Shown piece after piece: positions 1-6,604 of a DNA stretch of 7,899 nt (position 1 is the first letter of the stretch; each line of letters starts with the position of its first letter). Origin of the DNA: JAWVZU01 sp033722075 (GTDB taxonomy: Bacteria; Pseudomonadota; Gammaproteobacteria; Xanthomonadales; SZUA-38); NCBI GenBank assembly GCA_033722075.1, contig JAWVZU010000191.1:1-7899 (forward strand), written 5' to 3'. The notes under the pieces are model-generated. The model was not told the origin of the DNA and ran no database searches. It saw only the letters and a list, made by a program, of their open reading frames with translations. Made by a program: the position numbers and the translations under genes.

Positions 1-1036
1 CCTGCAGTTCGTCGGGCAACTCGGCAAACATGGAATCGAACATGCTGGTCACCGGCTGCGGCTCGCTGTCCAGGTAGGTCTGTACCGCCGCGTCGGTCTG
101 TTCCTTGCATCGCTCGACGAGGGCATCTTCCTTTGCGTCGTCCCAGGCTTCCTGATCCATTAGATAGCGCCGCAGGCGAATCAGCGGCTCCTTTGCCTGC
201 GCGGCTTCGACCTCGTCTGCCGAGCGATAGCGTCGCGCGTCATCCGCGGTGGTGTGGTCGCTGAGGCGGTAGGTCATCATCTCGATGACCGAAGCACCCT
301 GGCCGCTGCGGGCCCGCTTCAGGGCCATTTCCATCGCCCAGCGCACGGCCAGCAGGTCGTTGCCGTCCACCTGCACGCTCGGCAGGCCCGCCGCGATCCC
401 CTTCTGCGCCAGCGTCGTCGCGCCGGACTGCTTGCTGCGCGGCACCGAGATGGCCCACTGGTTGTTGGCGATCACGAACACGGCGGGCAATTTGAAGGCA
501 CCGGCCGCGTTGAGGGCCTCGAGAAAATCGCCCTTGGAGGATCCGCCGTCACCGACGATAGTGACCGCGACCCGCTCTTCGCCGCGCAGCTTCACCGCGA
601 AAGCGGCGCCGGCTGCGTGCAGGCACTGGGTCGCGATCGGAACGCAGATGGGAAAATCGTGGGCCGGCCCGGAAAAATCGCTGCCGCGTTCGTCGCCGCC
701 CCAGTAGGCAAGTATCTCCGCCGGCTTCACGCCGCGGTAGAACATGGCCCCGTACTCGCGATACATCGGCGCGAAGATGTCCTCTTCGGCCATGGCACTC
801 CCGATGCCGACGTGGATGGCCTCGTGTCCCAGGCTGCTGGCATAGGTGCCGAGCTTGCCCGTGCGCTGCAGCGTAATCGCCTTGGCGTCGAACACGCGGG
901 TGAGCGTCATGAGCTCGTAGAGGCTGATCAACTGCTCGAAATCCCGCGCCAGGGGCGGTGCCTTGTCATCGACCAGTTTGCCTTCCGGATCAAGAAACTG
1001 GCGGTATTTGATCTCGAACGCGGCGACAGTGTTCAA
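1..1036 (-). CDS. pdhA: Pyruvate dehydrogenase E1 component, alpha subunit (partial, 3' end missing)
   Basis: Thiamine-diphosphate-dependent alpha subunit of a heterotetrameric 2-oxo acid dehydrogenase E1, which decarboxylates pyruvate and passes the acyl group to E2 lipoyl domains in the cytoplasm. About 345 codons are visible and the frame is still open at base 1; the family is usually 350-370 residues, so only a short tail is missing. The ThDP/Mg motif starts with GDG at residues 162-164 and ends with the Asn pair 191-192 (ANNQW). Other typical blocks are RTGKLGTYASSLGHEA, YWGGDERGSDFSGP and YRLSDHTTADDARRYR. The start is TTG at 1036: an in-frame TGA lies 18 nt upstream, a GGGAG Shine-Dalgarno sits 6 nt before TTG, and the resulting N-terminus MNTVAAFEI matches the family as I recall it. 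The next in-frame ATG would remove a conserved stretch. A branched-chain 2-oxo acid E1-alpha is the main alternative. The beta subunit is expected just beyond the left edge. Confidence 0.9.
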   Translation of the reverse strand, partial: MNTVAAFEIKYRQFLDPEGKLVDDKAPPLARDFEQLISLYELMTLTRVFDAKAITLQRTGKLGTYASSLGHEAIHVGIGSAMAEEDIFAPMYREYGAMFYRGVKPAEILAYWGGDERGSDFSGPAHDFPICVPIATQCLHAAGAAFAVKLRGEERVAVTIVGDGGSSKGDFLEALNAAGAFKLPAVFVIANNQWAISVPRSKQSGATTLAQKGIAAGLPSVQVDGNDLLAVRWAMEMALKRARSGQGASVIEMMTYRLSDHTTADDARRYRSADEVEAAQAKEPLIRLRRYLMDQEAWDDAKEDALVERCKEQTDAAVQTYLDSEPQPVTSMFDSMFAELPDELQ

Positions 1037-1042
1037 GCGCTT

Positions 1043-1047
1043 CTCCC
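1043..1047 (-). promoter_or_regulatory. Shine-Dalgarno deciding the TTG start of pdhA
   Basis: On the minus strand GGGAG lies 6 nt upstream of TTG at 1036-1034. It supports TTG rather than a later ATG as the start. The nearby ATGs at 1056 and 1050 are in another frame that stops at 990. Confidence 0.6.
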
Positions 1048-1070
1048 ATGCTCATGTGCGGCGGGCAGGT

Positions 1071-1099
1071 TGAATAACAGGCCCACCGGTGGATTGCAA
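1071..1099 (-). promoter_or_regulatory. Candidate sigma-70 promoter for pdhA with palindrome in the spacer
   Basis: On the minus strand TTGCAA (1099-1094) is followed after exactly 17 nt by TATTCA (1076-1071). TG sits one base before the latter, giving an extended -10. The hexamers match consensus at 4/6 and 3/6, so this is plausible rather than strong. Transcription would start near 1064, leaving a leader of about 28 nt before the TTG. The 10-bp perfect palindrome CCACCGGTGG (1083-1092) lies wholly within the spacer. Confidence 0.35.
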
Positions 1100-1102
1100 C
1101 CG

Positions 1103-1414
1103 TCAGCGCCAGTTGCGTGATTCGGCCAGCAGTTGATCGGCCTTCACGGCATAACCGGGCTGGAAGGAGAAGCCCAGCACCTCTTCCTGTTCGTGGGCCA
1201 CGGCGCACTTGATGCACCAGATCCGTTCCTGGTCGAGGACGAAGTAGAGGCTGTAGATCCCTCCGTGATCGGACTGCCAATTGGTTGGCCGCTGAACCGT
1301 CACGCCGCCGGCCGAAACATTGACCAGCTCGGACAGGTACGCCTGCTCTCCGTGGGTCATGAAGACCCCCGCGTACATCCCCAGGCGGGAGTCTCTGCGG
1401 CGATCTTCGTTCAT
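1103..1414 (-). CDS. PilZ-domain protein (probable c-di-GMP receptor)
   Basis: A 103-residue single-domain PilZ protein. PilZ domains bind cyclic di-GMP through an RxxxR motif near the N-terminus and a (D/N)xSxxG motif on the barrel. Both are present: R6-R7-D-S-R10, and N32-V-S34-A-G-G37. The rest alternates hydrophobic and polar residues as expected for a small beta barrel. There is no signal peptide or attached output domain, so it would act as a free cytoplasmic adaptor. The ATG at 1414 overlaps the stop of the upstream asparaginase-like gene in an ATGA junction, and GAGGGG lies 5 nt before it, so translation is probably coupled. The partner is unknown; the operon context makes the two upstream enzymes or their products candidates, which is inference only. 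Confidence 0.85.
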   Translation of the reverse strand: MNEDRRRDSRLGMYAGVFMTHGEQAYLSELVNVSAGGVTVQRPTNWQSDHGGIYSLYFVLDQERIWCIKCAVAHEQEEVLGFSFQPGYAVKADQLLAESRNWR

Positions 1415-1920
1415 GCTATCCCCTCGAACCGGTTTGCCTTCCGGTTCTTGCGAACTTTGTCCGGCCTCCAGATTCTACCGTTCATTGCCAGGTAGATGCC
1501 ATGGGGCAGGGTCTGTACCGCACCGACGGCACAACCGATATTGAACACCGCGTCCGAGCCCATGAAGCGGGCCGGGTTCAGGGCGCCGGTCAGGACGATG
1601 GTTCGATCGTCCAGCCCCTCAAGCGCCAGAGCCGTGTCGATCATCGTGTCCGTGCCGTGGGTGACCAGGAAGCGCTCGGCGTCGTTGGCCGCGATGGTGT
1701 CCCGGATCAGTCGCCGGTCTTCGGCCGTCAGCTCGAGCGAGTCCTTGCGCATCAGCGAGATGATCTCGTAGTCGAAGGCGACGTTGAACTCGCGCAGGAT
1801 CTCACCGATCTGCGGCTCGCCGATCTGGTAATCGCTCTTGGCGTCGAAGTAGATCTTGTCGATGGTCCCGCCGGTCGTCACCACCGTCAGTTTCATGTTC
1901 CCCAGGTCCCGGTCAGACAT
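1411..1920 (-). CDS. Single-domain asparaginase-like protein (N-terminal half of L-asparaginase)
   Basis: A 169-residue protein covering only the N-terminal domain of type I/II L-asparaginases, which are usually 320-350 residues. Aligned from memory with E. coli AnsB, it keeps the nucleophile Thr of TTGGTI (T19, AnsB T12), the Tyr of KSDY (Y31, AnsB Y25), the Thr-Asp of THGTDT (T90/D91, AnsB T89/D90) and the Lys of DKVRK (K158, AnsB K162). The substrate-binding Ser58-Gln59 pair of AnsB appears replaced by Arg58-Lys59, so the substrate may not be asparagine. The C-terminal domain, which completes the active site in a neighbouring subunit, is absent, and no second half follows: the next gene is PilZ. 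The short form ends cleanly and is conserved as a family to my knowledge, so I do not call it broken. The start is uncertain: ATG at 1920 (GGGGA 9 nt upstream, 8-nt overlap with the dehydrogenase) or ATG at 1896, which gives the family-like N-terminus MKLTVVTTGG. Confidence 0.85.
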   Translation of the reverse strand: MSDRDLGNMKLTVVTTGGTIDKIYFDAKSDYQIGEPQIGEILREFNVAFDYEIISLMRKDSLELTAEDRRLIRDTIAANDAERFLVTHGTDTMIDTALALEGLDDRTIVLTGALNPARFMGSDAVFNIGCAVGAVQTLPHGIYLAMNGRIWRPDKVRKNRKANRFEGIA

Positions 1921-3613
1921 AGATGTCGGTCCCCAGGGCCCGCTCTCCGTCCAGGTCAGGGCGGTTCAGTTCGATGCGCGTTCGCCGTGCATAGCGCACC
2001 GCCGCATGGATCGTTCGCGGGTCCCCCTGCTTGCTCACGGCATGCTGACCCTGTTCGATCAGGAGAGCGAGTGCGTAGAGCCGGCCCACGCCCATCGCCA
2101 GGTCCCGGGCTACGGCCTGCCACGCCTCTTCGTCCCAGGCGATTGCCTGATCCAGCATCCGGCCGATCGTTTCACGGCCGGTGCGAAAAACCTCCAGCGC
2201 CGGCTTCAGGCGTTCATCGGTCGCCTTGCCGCAATATGCCGCTGCGGTCTCGAGCAGACGAACCAGTGCCGTTTCGTCCTTCGCAAGCACCCGCAGGAGA
2301 TCCAGGGAAAGCACGTTGGTGGTGCCTTCCCAGATCGGTAACACCTGGGCGTCGCGCAGCAGTGCGGGCAGGCCCGTGTCCTCGACGTAACCGGCACCGC
2401 CGAAGGCCTCAAGGACTTCGCTGCAGACGGCGACGGCCTGCTTGCCGGTGAGCAGCTTGGCGATGGGAACGAGCAGACGCAGCCGGGCCTGGCCGGCGTC
2501 ATCGAGCTGACCGTTCTCGGCCAGGCCGAGGAGCCGAATCATGTGGAAGGTCAACCCGAAGGCACCCTCGAATTCGGCCTGCAGGTCGGCCAACGTCCGG
2601 ACGTGAAGGGGCTGTTCGGCAAGCGGGCGGTTGAACGCGACCCGGCGGTTGGCGTAATCCCGGGCCAGGGCAATTCCGCGGCGCATGTAGCTCACCGCGC
2701 AGACCGCATTCCAGGTGCGGGTGATGTTGAGCATCGGCGCAATCCGCTTGACGCCGCCGTCGAGTCCCGCCACCGGTTCGGCGAGCGCGCCGTCCAGGTG
2801 GAGTTCTGCCGTGGGAAGCTTGCGTGTACCCAGCTTGTCCTTCAGCCGGAGAATCGAAATCTTGCGCAGCCGGCCCTGCTCGTCGCGTGGCTCGAGGTAG
2901 AACATGGCGAGCCCGGCGCCGCCGCCGGGATTGCCTTCCGGGCGAGCCAGCGTCAGGGCCATCTCCGAGGTTGCCGCCGAAGTGAACCACTTGCGCCCGG
3001 TCAGGCGCCAGCGCCCGTCGTCGCCCCGACGGGCAACCGTCTCCGTCGCGCTTACATCCGAGCCTCCCGTGGTTTCGGTCATCCATTGCCCGCTGGTCCA
3101 GAACTGATCCGGATCGCGACTGGTGAGCCGGCAGACGGCGCGGGCGATCAGCTCCTGGTTGCCGGCATCGAGAAGGGCGCGTGCGGCGCCGTCGGTCATG
3201 GCCAGCGGGCAGGTGTAGATGTCCGTGGACGGGTGGAAAAGATAGGCCAGGGCGAACTGGACGATCCGGCCATGGGGCTGATAGCGGCCCTCGTAACCGG
3301 TCGCCACGAGCCCGTAGGTTGCCGCCAGCGTCCGTGCCTTCTCCCACAGGGGCGTGAGTGCGATATGGTCGATCCGGTTGCCCCACGCATCCCAATGCTC
3401 CAGGGTCGGTTCCCGATCAAGCTCGGCAAGCTGTTGTTCGAACAGTTCTCCCCCTGCCAGTGCCCCGAGCTGGCGGAGGTCATCTTCGGCGTCGTTGAGC
3501 AGTTCGGGCGGGAGCGCGCGTGCGAGGAAAGCGCGCAGGACCCGGTCGTCCGTGTACTGGTTGCCGAGCGAGGGCGGACTTTGGCTGAACCCTAGGGAAG
3601 AGTTTTCGCTCAT
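1913..3613 (-). CDS. Acyl-CoA dehydrogenase family protein, AidB-like
   Basis: A 566-residue FAD-dependent acyl-CoA dehydrogenase of the long AidB-like branch (E. coli AidB is 541 residues). These flavoproteins oxidise acyl-CoA at the alpha-beta bond; AidB itself is tied to the alkylation response and binds DNA. Visible blocks are an N-terminal extension with FSQSPPSLGNQY, the flavin/substrate motif WMTETTGGSD (177-186), WFTSAATSEMAL (209-220), GTRKLPTAEL (262-271), EAFGGAGYVED (402-412) and RDAQVLPIWEGTTNVL (420-435). The Glu of WEGT (residue 429) is at the position used as catalytic base in many family members. A helical C-terminal extension of about 120 residues follows, as in AidB. It is the first gene of a three-gene operon, and its stop overlaps the next ATG by 8 nt. 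Only a weak GGA ribosome site precedes the ATG at 3613. Substrate and any DNA role cannot be read from the sequence, so I give no gene symbol. Confidence 0.9.
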   Translation of the reverse strand: MSENSSLGFSQSPPSLGNQYTDDRVLRAFLARALPPELLNDAEDDLRQLGALAGGELFEQQLAELDREPTLEHWDAWGNRIDHIALTPLWEKARTLAATYGLVATGYEGRYQPHGRIVQFALAYLFHPSTDIYTCPLAMTDGAARALLDAGNQELIARAVCRLTSRDPDQFWTSGQWMTETTGGSDVSATETVARRGDDGRWRLTGRKWFTSAATSEMALTLARPEGNPGGGAGLAMFYLEPRDEQGRLRKISILRLKDKLGTRKLPTAELHLDGALAEPVAGLDGGVKRIAPMLNITRTWNAVCAVSYMRRGIALARDYANRRVAFNRPLAEQPLHVRTLADLQAEFEGAFGLTFHMIRLLGLAENGQLDDAGQARLRLLVPIAKLLTGKQAVAVCSEVLEAFGGAGYVEDTGLPALLRDAQVLPIWEGTTNVLSLDLLRVLAKDETALVRLLETAAAYCGKATDERLKPALEVFRTGRETIGRMLDQAIAWDEEAWQAVARDLAMGVGRLYALALLIEQGQHAVSKQGDPRTIHAAVRYARRTRIELNRPDLDGERALGTDIYV

Positions 3614-3644
3614 TCGGAGGTCCGTCTTTGGTGCGGGTTAACGG

Positions 3645-3673
3645 ATTGTGGCCGCCCCGCAGACTCGCTGCAA
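3645..3673 (-). promoter_or_regulatory. Candidate promoter of the dehydrogenase-asparaginase-PilZ operon
   Basis: On the minus strand TTGCAG (3673-3668) and CACAAT (3650-3645) are separated by exactly 17 nt and match consensus at 3/6 and 4/6. Transcription would begin near 3638, about 25 nt before the dehydrogenase ATG. This is the best pair I see in the divergent region, but it is not strong. Confidence 0.35.
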
Positions 3674-3689
3674 GCATGGGGCCCGGTTG

Positions 3690-3698
3690 TGCGAGAAT
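3690..3698 (+). promoter_or_regulatory. Candidate extended -10 for the large exported protein gene
   Basis: TGC followed by GAGAAT (3693-3698) matches the TGnTATAAT pattern, with 4/6 in the hexamer. There is no convincing -35; the sequence near 3669-3675 is a poor match. Transcription would start around 3705, about 47 nt before the chosen ATG. It lies back-to-back with the candidate promoter of the opposite operon, about 20 bp away. Confidence 0.3.
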
Positions 3699-3738
3699 AG
3701 CGCGGTCACTGACGATCGTTGCTGATGATGCCTTGCCC

Positions 3739-3743
3739 GGGAG
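3739..3743 (+). promoter_or_regulatory. Shine-Dalgarno supporting the ATG at 3752
   Basis: GGGAG lies 8 nt upstream of the ATG at 3752. This favours 3752 over in-frame ATGs at 3719, 3725 and 3728, which would add a non-signal-like extension (MLMMPCPGAQD) before an otherwise canonical signal peptide. Confidence 0.6.
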
Positions 3744-3751
3744 CCCAGGAC

Positions 3752-6604
3752 ATGAAGCGCTTTGATCGATCCGCCCTGCTGCGGCTTGTCGTTGCAGCCG
3801 TCTTGCTGCTGGCGGTCGGCGGGGTGGCGCTTGCCCAGGAATCGGAACGGGACCGGCGCAGCAAGGCAGTCCATATTGCCTACCGCCTGGACATGGAACT
3901 GGGTGAGATCGATGCGGCACAGCGACACCTGCTGGTAGCGCGACTATTGCTCGCCCTGGAAACCGAGGAGCTGTCGCCGGCAGCGGCCGTCGACGAACTC
4001 TGGCTGGATTGGGAAACGCGCATCGAAGCCATGGAGGATCTGGTCCAGGGCGATCCGTTGCCGGTCTGGCACCAGCCGACCATGCCGGACCTGGTGGATG
4101 CCCTGTCGGAATCCGTGCTGCCCGGACAGGTGCCGCTGGACTGGTCCGATCGCCTCTGGGGGGAAGGTCTTGCGGCGACTGCGTTGACGGCGCTGACCGG
4201 CACTGCCCGCAGTGTTCCCGTTGAGTCGGCTTACTATCCCGGCCTGCTCGCGTGGGCCCGCAGCCACGGCCCGGAAATCTGGTTTCGGCTCCTCGAGGCG
4301 ATCGCGGCCACGCCGGAATGGAGCGTGCTGATCACGCCCCTGGTAGATCCCTGGCTGGCCCTGCCGCTCACCGCGCCGCTGGCGGATTGGCGCAATCTCG
4401 ACGACCGCTCCTCGGCGCGCCTTGCTGCACTGTTCGCTGCCAAACGCTTTGATCCGCTCGCCTTGATCGATCGGGAAATCGATCTGCTCTTCGATGAGGC
4501 GTTGTTGATCGATCGTCATCAGCGACCGGTCCTCGTGGAGCCGCCGTACCTCCGCTTTCTGTACGCGGATGATGACCCTGGCACCCAGGAAATGATTGCG
4601 CTCGCCCGGTCCGTGCACCGTCTCGAAGCCGGTGCCTATGCCGAGTTCGTCGGTGCACTCTATGGCATTCTCCTCGGGCAGGCGTTGCGCTCGGAGCCGG
4701 GTGATCGCGCAGCGGAGCTGCTCGCACGGCTCGATCGGCTCGATGCCTTGCTGTTGCCGTTTCTCGATCGTGTCGATGCGCGGTTGATCAACGTCTATCA
4801 GCAGCTGCGGCGTCTCCTGCGGGAACCGGTCGGAGACGTCGAGCAGCGCCAGCAGCGGATCCGCACGCTCGCCGGACTGGAAAGCGCCTTGGGGCTGGAT
4901 GTTGCCGGCCTGGATCGCTACCTGGCGCAGCCGTTCCGGGAACGCCTGACCAATGACCTCGTGGTCTGCGTCGGTCTGACCCGCAACAGCGGTCCGCGAC
5001 CGCCGGAGCCGATCACCCGCGAGCAATTCCAGGGGTGCGTCAATTCGCTCTCCGACTGGGCGCTGAGCCAAGCTTCCAGCCCGGAACTGGCCGGCCAGCC
5101 GGAGGGACCTTTCGCACCCGAGAACCTCGCGCGGGAGACCGACCTCAGTACCTGGCAGCGGGTCAACTACTGGCTGGGCTATGTGGCCAGCTCGCTCGGC
5201 GAGGAATGCGGTCGACCCCGCTTCCAGCTCGTCAATCCCATCGAGTGGGCCATCGCCGGGCGGAGTCTGGTCTGGTTCATGGATCGCTGGCCGCAGCTCG
5301 TCGATGCCCAGGCATTGGCACGCCTGACCTCGGTCAGGGACGCCGGGCAGGCTACGCTCCTGGAACTGGCCCGGATTCGCCGCTGCGTGGCGCCCGGCCA
5401 GCCACTCCTCGGGGCCATCGATGTCTATCGCGGCAACCTCGGCCGCCTCGTCGATGCGCTCAGCCTGGCAACCAGCGAGTTTCGCGAAGAGAATCTCGCG
5501 ACGGGCGCGGATGTCGATTTCGCGGGCCCCCCGGATCAGCCTACCCGCTATCGTCCAGGCAGCCCGGTCCTCCCTTGCGATGGTACGGCCTGGTGTGACG
5601 TGGAGCTCGCGCTGGAGCCTTCCAATGCGCTCTACGCACTGTTTCCGGGACCGTACCTGGTGGCGGATCAGATCGGTCTGGGAGAGGCCGAGATCTGTTA
5701 CGCGGAGGTCAGCTGGGTGGATCGTCGCGCGGAAGTGCCTCGTTTCGGAAACGCCGCGATGGCTTCCTATTTCGGTCGTCTGAGTTTTGTCCTCAAGGGA
5801 CGTTTTTCGAGCCTGGACGAGCCCATATTCGAGATGCGGCTGACCAGTCCGGACGAGTACGAGTATCTGTTCGGCGCGAACAATCAGGAAGTCCTGGACG
5901 ATCCCTGTCCGCGCCACCTGGTCAATACGCAGGTTCGTTCGGAAATGCCCGAGCGGCGCATCGAACTGGTGCCGCGACGGCTGACCTACATGACCGCAGA
6001 TCGCACCCATCCAGCCCGGGTCCTGGATGCCAACTGGACCGCCGGACAGCAATGGCGCGACTGGTTCGTCACCGGGCGTGATGTCGAAATCCTCATCCGC
6101 AACGACGCCGAGCCGATCCTGCCGGCGGTGGAAGCCCAGCTGAATCGATTGAATGCGGCCTGGAACCAATCGCTTTATCGTCAGATGCTGGCTGCCGGGC
6201 AGAATCTTGCCCAGGGCGAAGTGAAACCGCTGACGGACGCGATGCGCCTGTTGCAGACCAGCAAGCGGGTGCTGGCCGCGTTGGCCAAGGTGCTCGCGCC
6301 GCGCGCGCTGGAATTCGATGCGGGGCTGAGATCGACCTTGTTCGGCGACGATGGGTTGTTCGACCGCGGAACCGGCCTCCGCCTGCAGCAGCAGGGCGTT
6401 CCGATCAATGAGCTAGCGGGGGTGGCGGAACGACGCCTCGCGAGAAGCGCCCTGCGTTGGCGGGAGGCCAGCCGCGACGTCTCCAGCCGACCCATGGTGC
6501 AGGCCGAGCCCTTGCTGGTCGGCAACCTGCTGAAGCTGGAGGCGGCATCGCGCAGGTTCCGGTCAGAGCGTGCGGCGCCTCCTGGCCCGATTGAAAACCA
6601 GTGA
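3752..6604 (+). CDS. Large exported protein of unknown function (950 aa)
   Basis: I do not recognise the family. From the ATG at 3752 the protein is 950 residues and begins with a clear Sec signal peptide: MKR plus R6/R11, a hydrophobic core at about 12-25, and cleavage after A-L-A (A28, before QES). There is no lipobox Cys, later transmembrane segment or cell-wall anchor, so the mature protein is probably periplasmic or secreted. Roughly residues 29-400 and 760-950 look largely helical (Leu/Ala/Arg-rich, with heptad-like stretches such as LDRLDALLLPFLDRV). A middle region, about 590-745, looks more beta-rich with aromatic blocks. It has about 23 Trp, roughly twice the usual proportion. All eight Cys lie in residues 406-719 (406, 429, 486, 545, 609, 615, 649, 719), an even number compatible with disulfides. 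I see no catalytic signature, metal site or repeat with a known name. The reading frame is intact throughout. It is monocistronic, divergent from the dehydrogenase operon and convergent with the DUF2069 gene. An antisense frame spanning 3944-6169 is open but judged a shadow. Confidence 0.85.
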   Translation: MKRFDRSALLRLVVAAVLLLAVGGVALAQESERDRRSKAVHIAYRLDMELGEIDAAQRHLLVARLLLALETEELSPAAAVDELWLDWETRIEAMEDLVQGDPLPVWHQPTMPDLVDALSESVLPGQVPLDWSDRLWGEGLAATALTALTGTARSVPVESAYYPGLLAWARSHGPEIWFRLLEAIAATPEWSVLITPLVDPWLALPLTAPLADWRNLDDRSSARLAALFAAKRFDPLALIDREIDLLFDEALLIDRHQRPVLVEPPYLRFLYADDDPGTQEMIALARSVHRLEAGAYAEFVGALYGILLGQALRSEPGDRAAELLARLDRLDALLLPFLDRVDARLINVYQQLRRLLREPVGDVEQRQQRIRTLAGLESALGLDVAGLDRYLAQPFRERLTNDLVVCVGLTRNSGPRPPEPITREQFQGCVNSLSDWALSQASSPELAGQPEGPFAPENLARETDLSTWQRVNYWLGYVASSLGEECGRPRFQLVNPIEWAIAGRSLVWFMDRWPQLVDAQALARLTSVRDAGQATLLELARIRRCVAPGQPLLGAIDVYRGNLGRLVDALSLATSEFREENLATGADVDFAGPPDQPTRYRPGSPVLPCDGTAWCDVELALEPSNALYALFPGPYLVADQIGLGEAEICYAEVSWVDRRAEVPRFGNAAMASYFGRLSFVLKGRFSSLDEPIFEMRLTSPDEYEYLFGANNQEVLDDPCPRHLVNTQVRSEMPERRIELVPRRLTYMTADRTHPARVLDANWTAGQQWRDWFVTGRDVEILIRNDAEPILPAVEAQLNRLNAAWNQSLYRQMLAAGQNLAQGEVKPLTDAMRLLQTSKRVLAALAKVLAPRALEFDAGLRSTLFGDDGLFDRGTGLRLQQQGVPINELAGVAERRLARSALRWREASRDVSSRPMVQAEPLLVGNLLKLEAASRRFRSERAAPPGPIENQ

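Noticed and set aside
254..1120. 288-codon plus-strand frame opposite pdhA
   Set aside because: It is antisense to a well-recognised E1-alpha gene, and its translation (many Arg, Ala, Gly, His) resembles no family.
990..1280. 96-codon minus-strand frame ending inside pdhA
   Set aside because: It overlaps both PilZ and pdhA out of frame. Its internal ATGs near 1056 and 1050 lead to a stop at 990 and compete poorly with the TTG frame.
1411..1920. Asparaginase-like gene as a pseudogene fragment
   Set aside because: The frame ends cleanly in a 4-nt overlap with the next gene. All N-terminal catalytic residues are kept, and no remnant of the C-terminal half is visible in any frame downstream.
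2499..3395. 298-codon minus-strand frame overlapping the dehydrogenase in another frame
   Set aside because: It is an out-of-frame reading of the dehydrogenase, with heavy Arg/Gly/Pro content and no domain.
1501..3595. Plus-strand frames of 316 and 350 codons opposite the asparaginase-like and dehydrogenase genes
   Set aside because: They are shadows of confidently identified minus-strand genes, with low-complexity Arg/Pro/Ala-rich translations and no promoter or ribosome site.
3480..3928. Minus-strand frames crossing the divergent region (146 and 96 codons)
   Set aside because: They overlap the start of the dehydrogenase gene and the signal-peptide region of the exported protein. Neither translation looks like a real protein.
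3944..6169. 741-codon open frame antisense to the large exported-protein gene
   Set aside because: Long antisense frames are common opposite GC-rich genes. This one has an Arg/Gln/Gly/Asp-heavy composition with no hydrophobic cores, no signal or domain motif and no evident ribosome site. The sense frame has a canonical signal peptide and a good Shine-Dalgarno.
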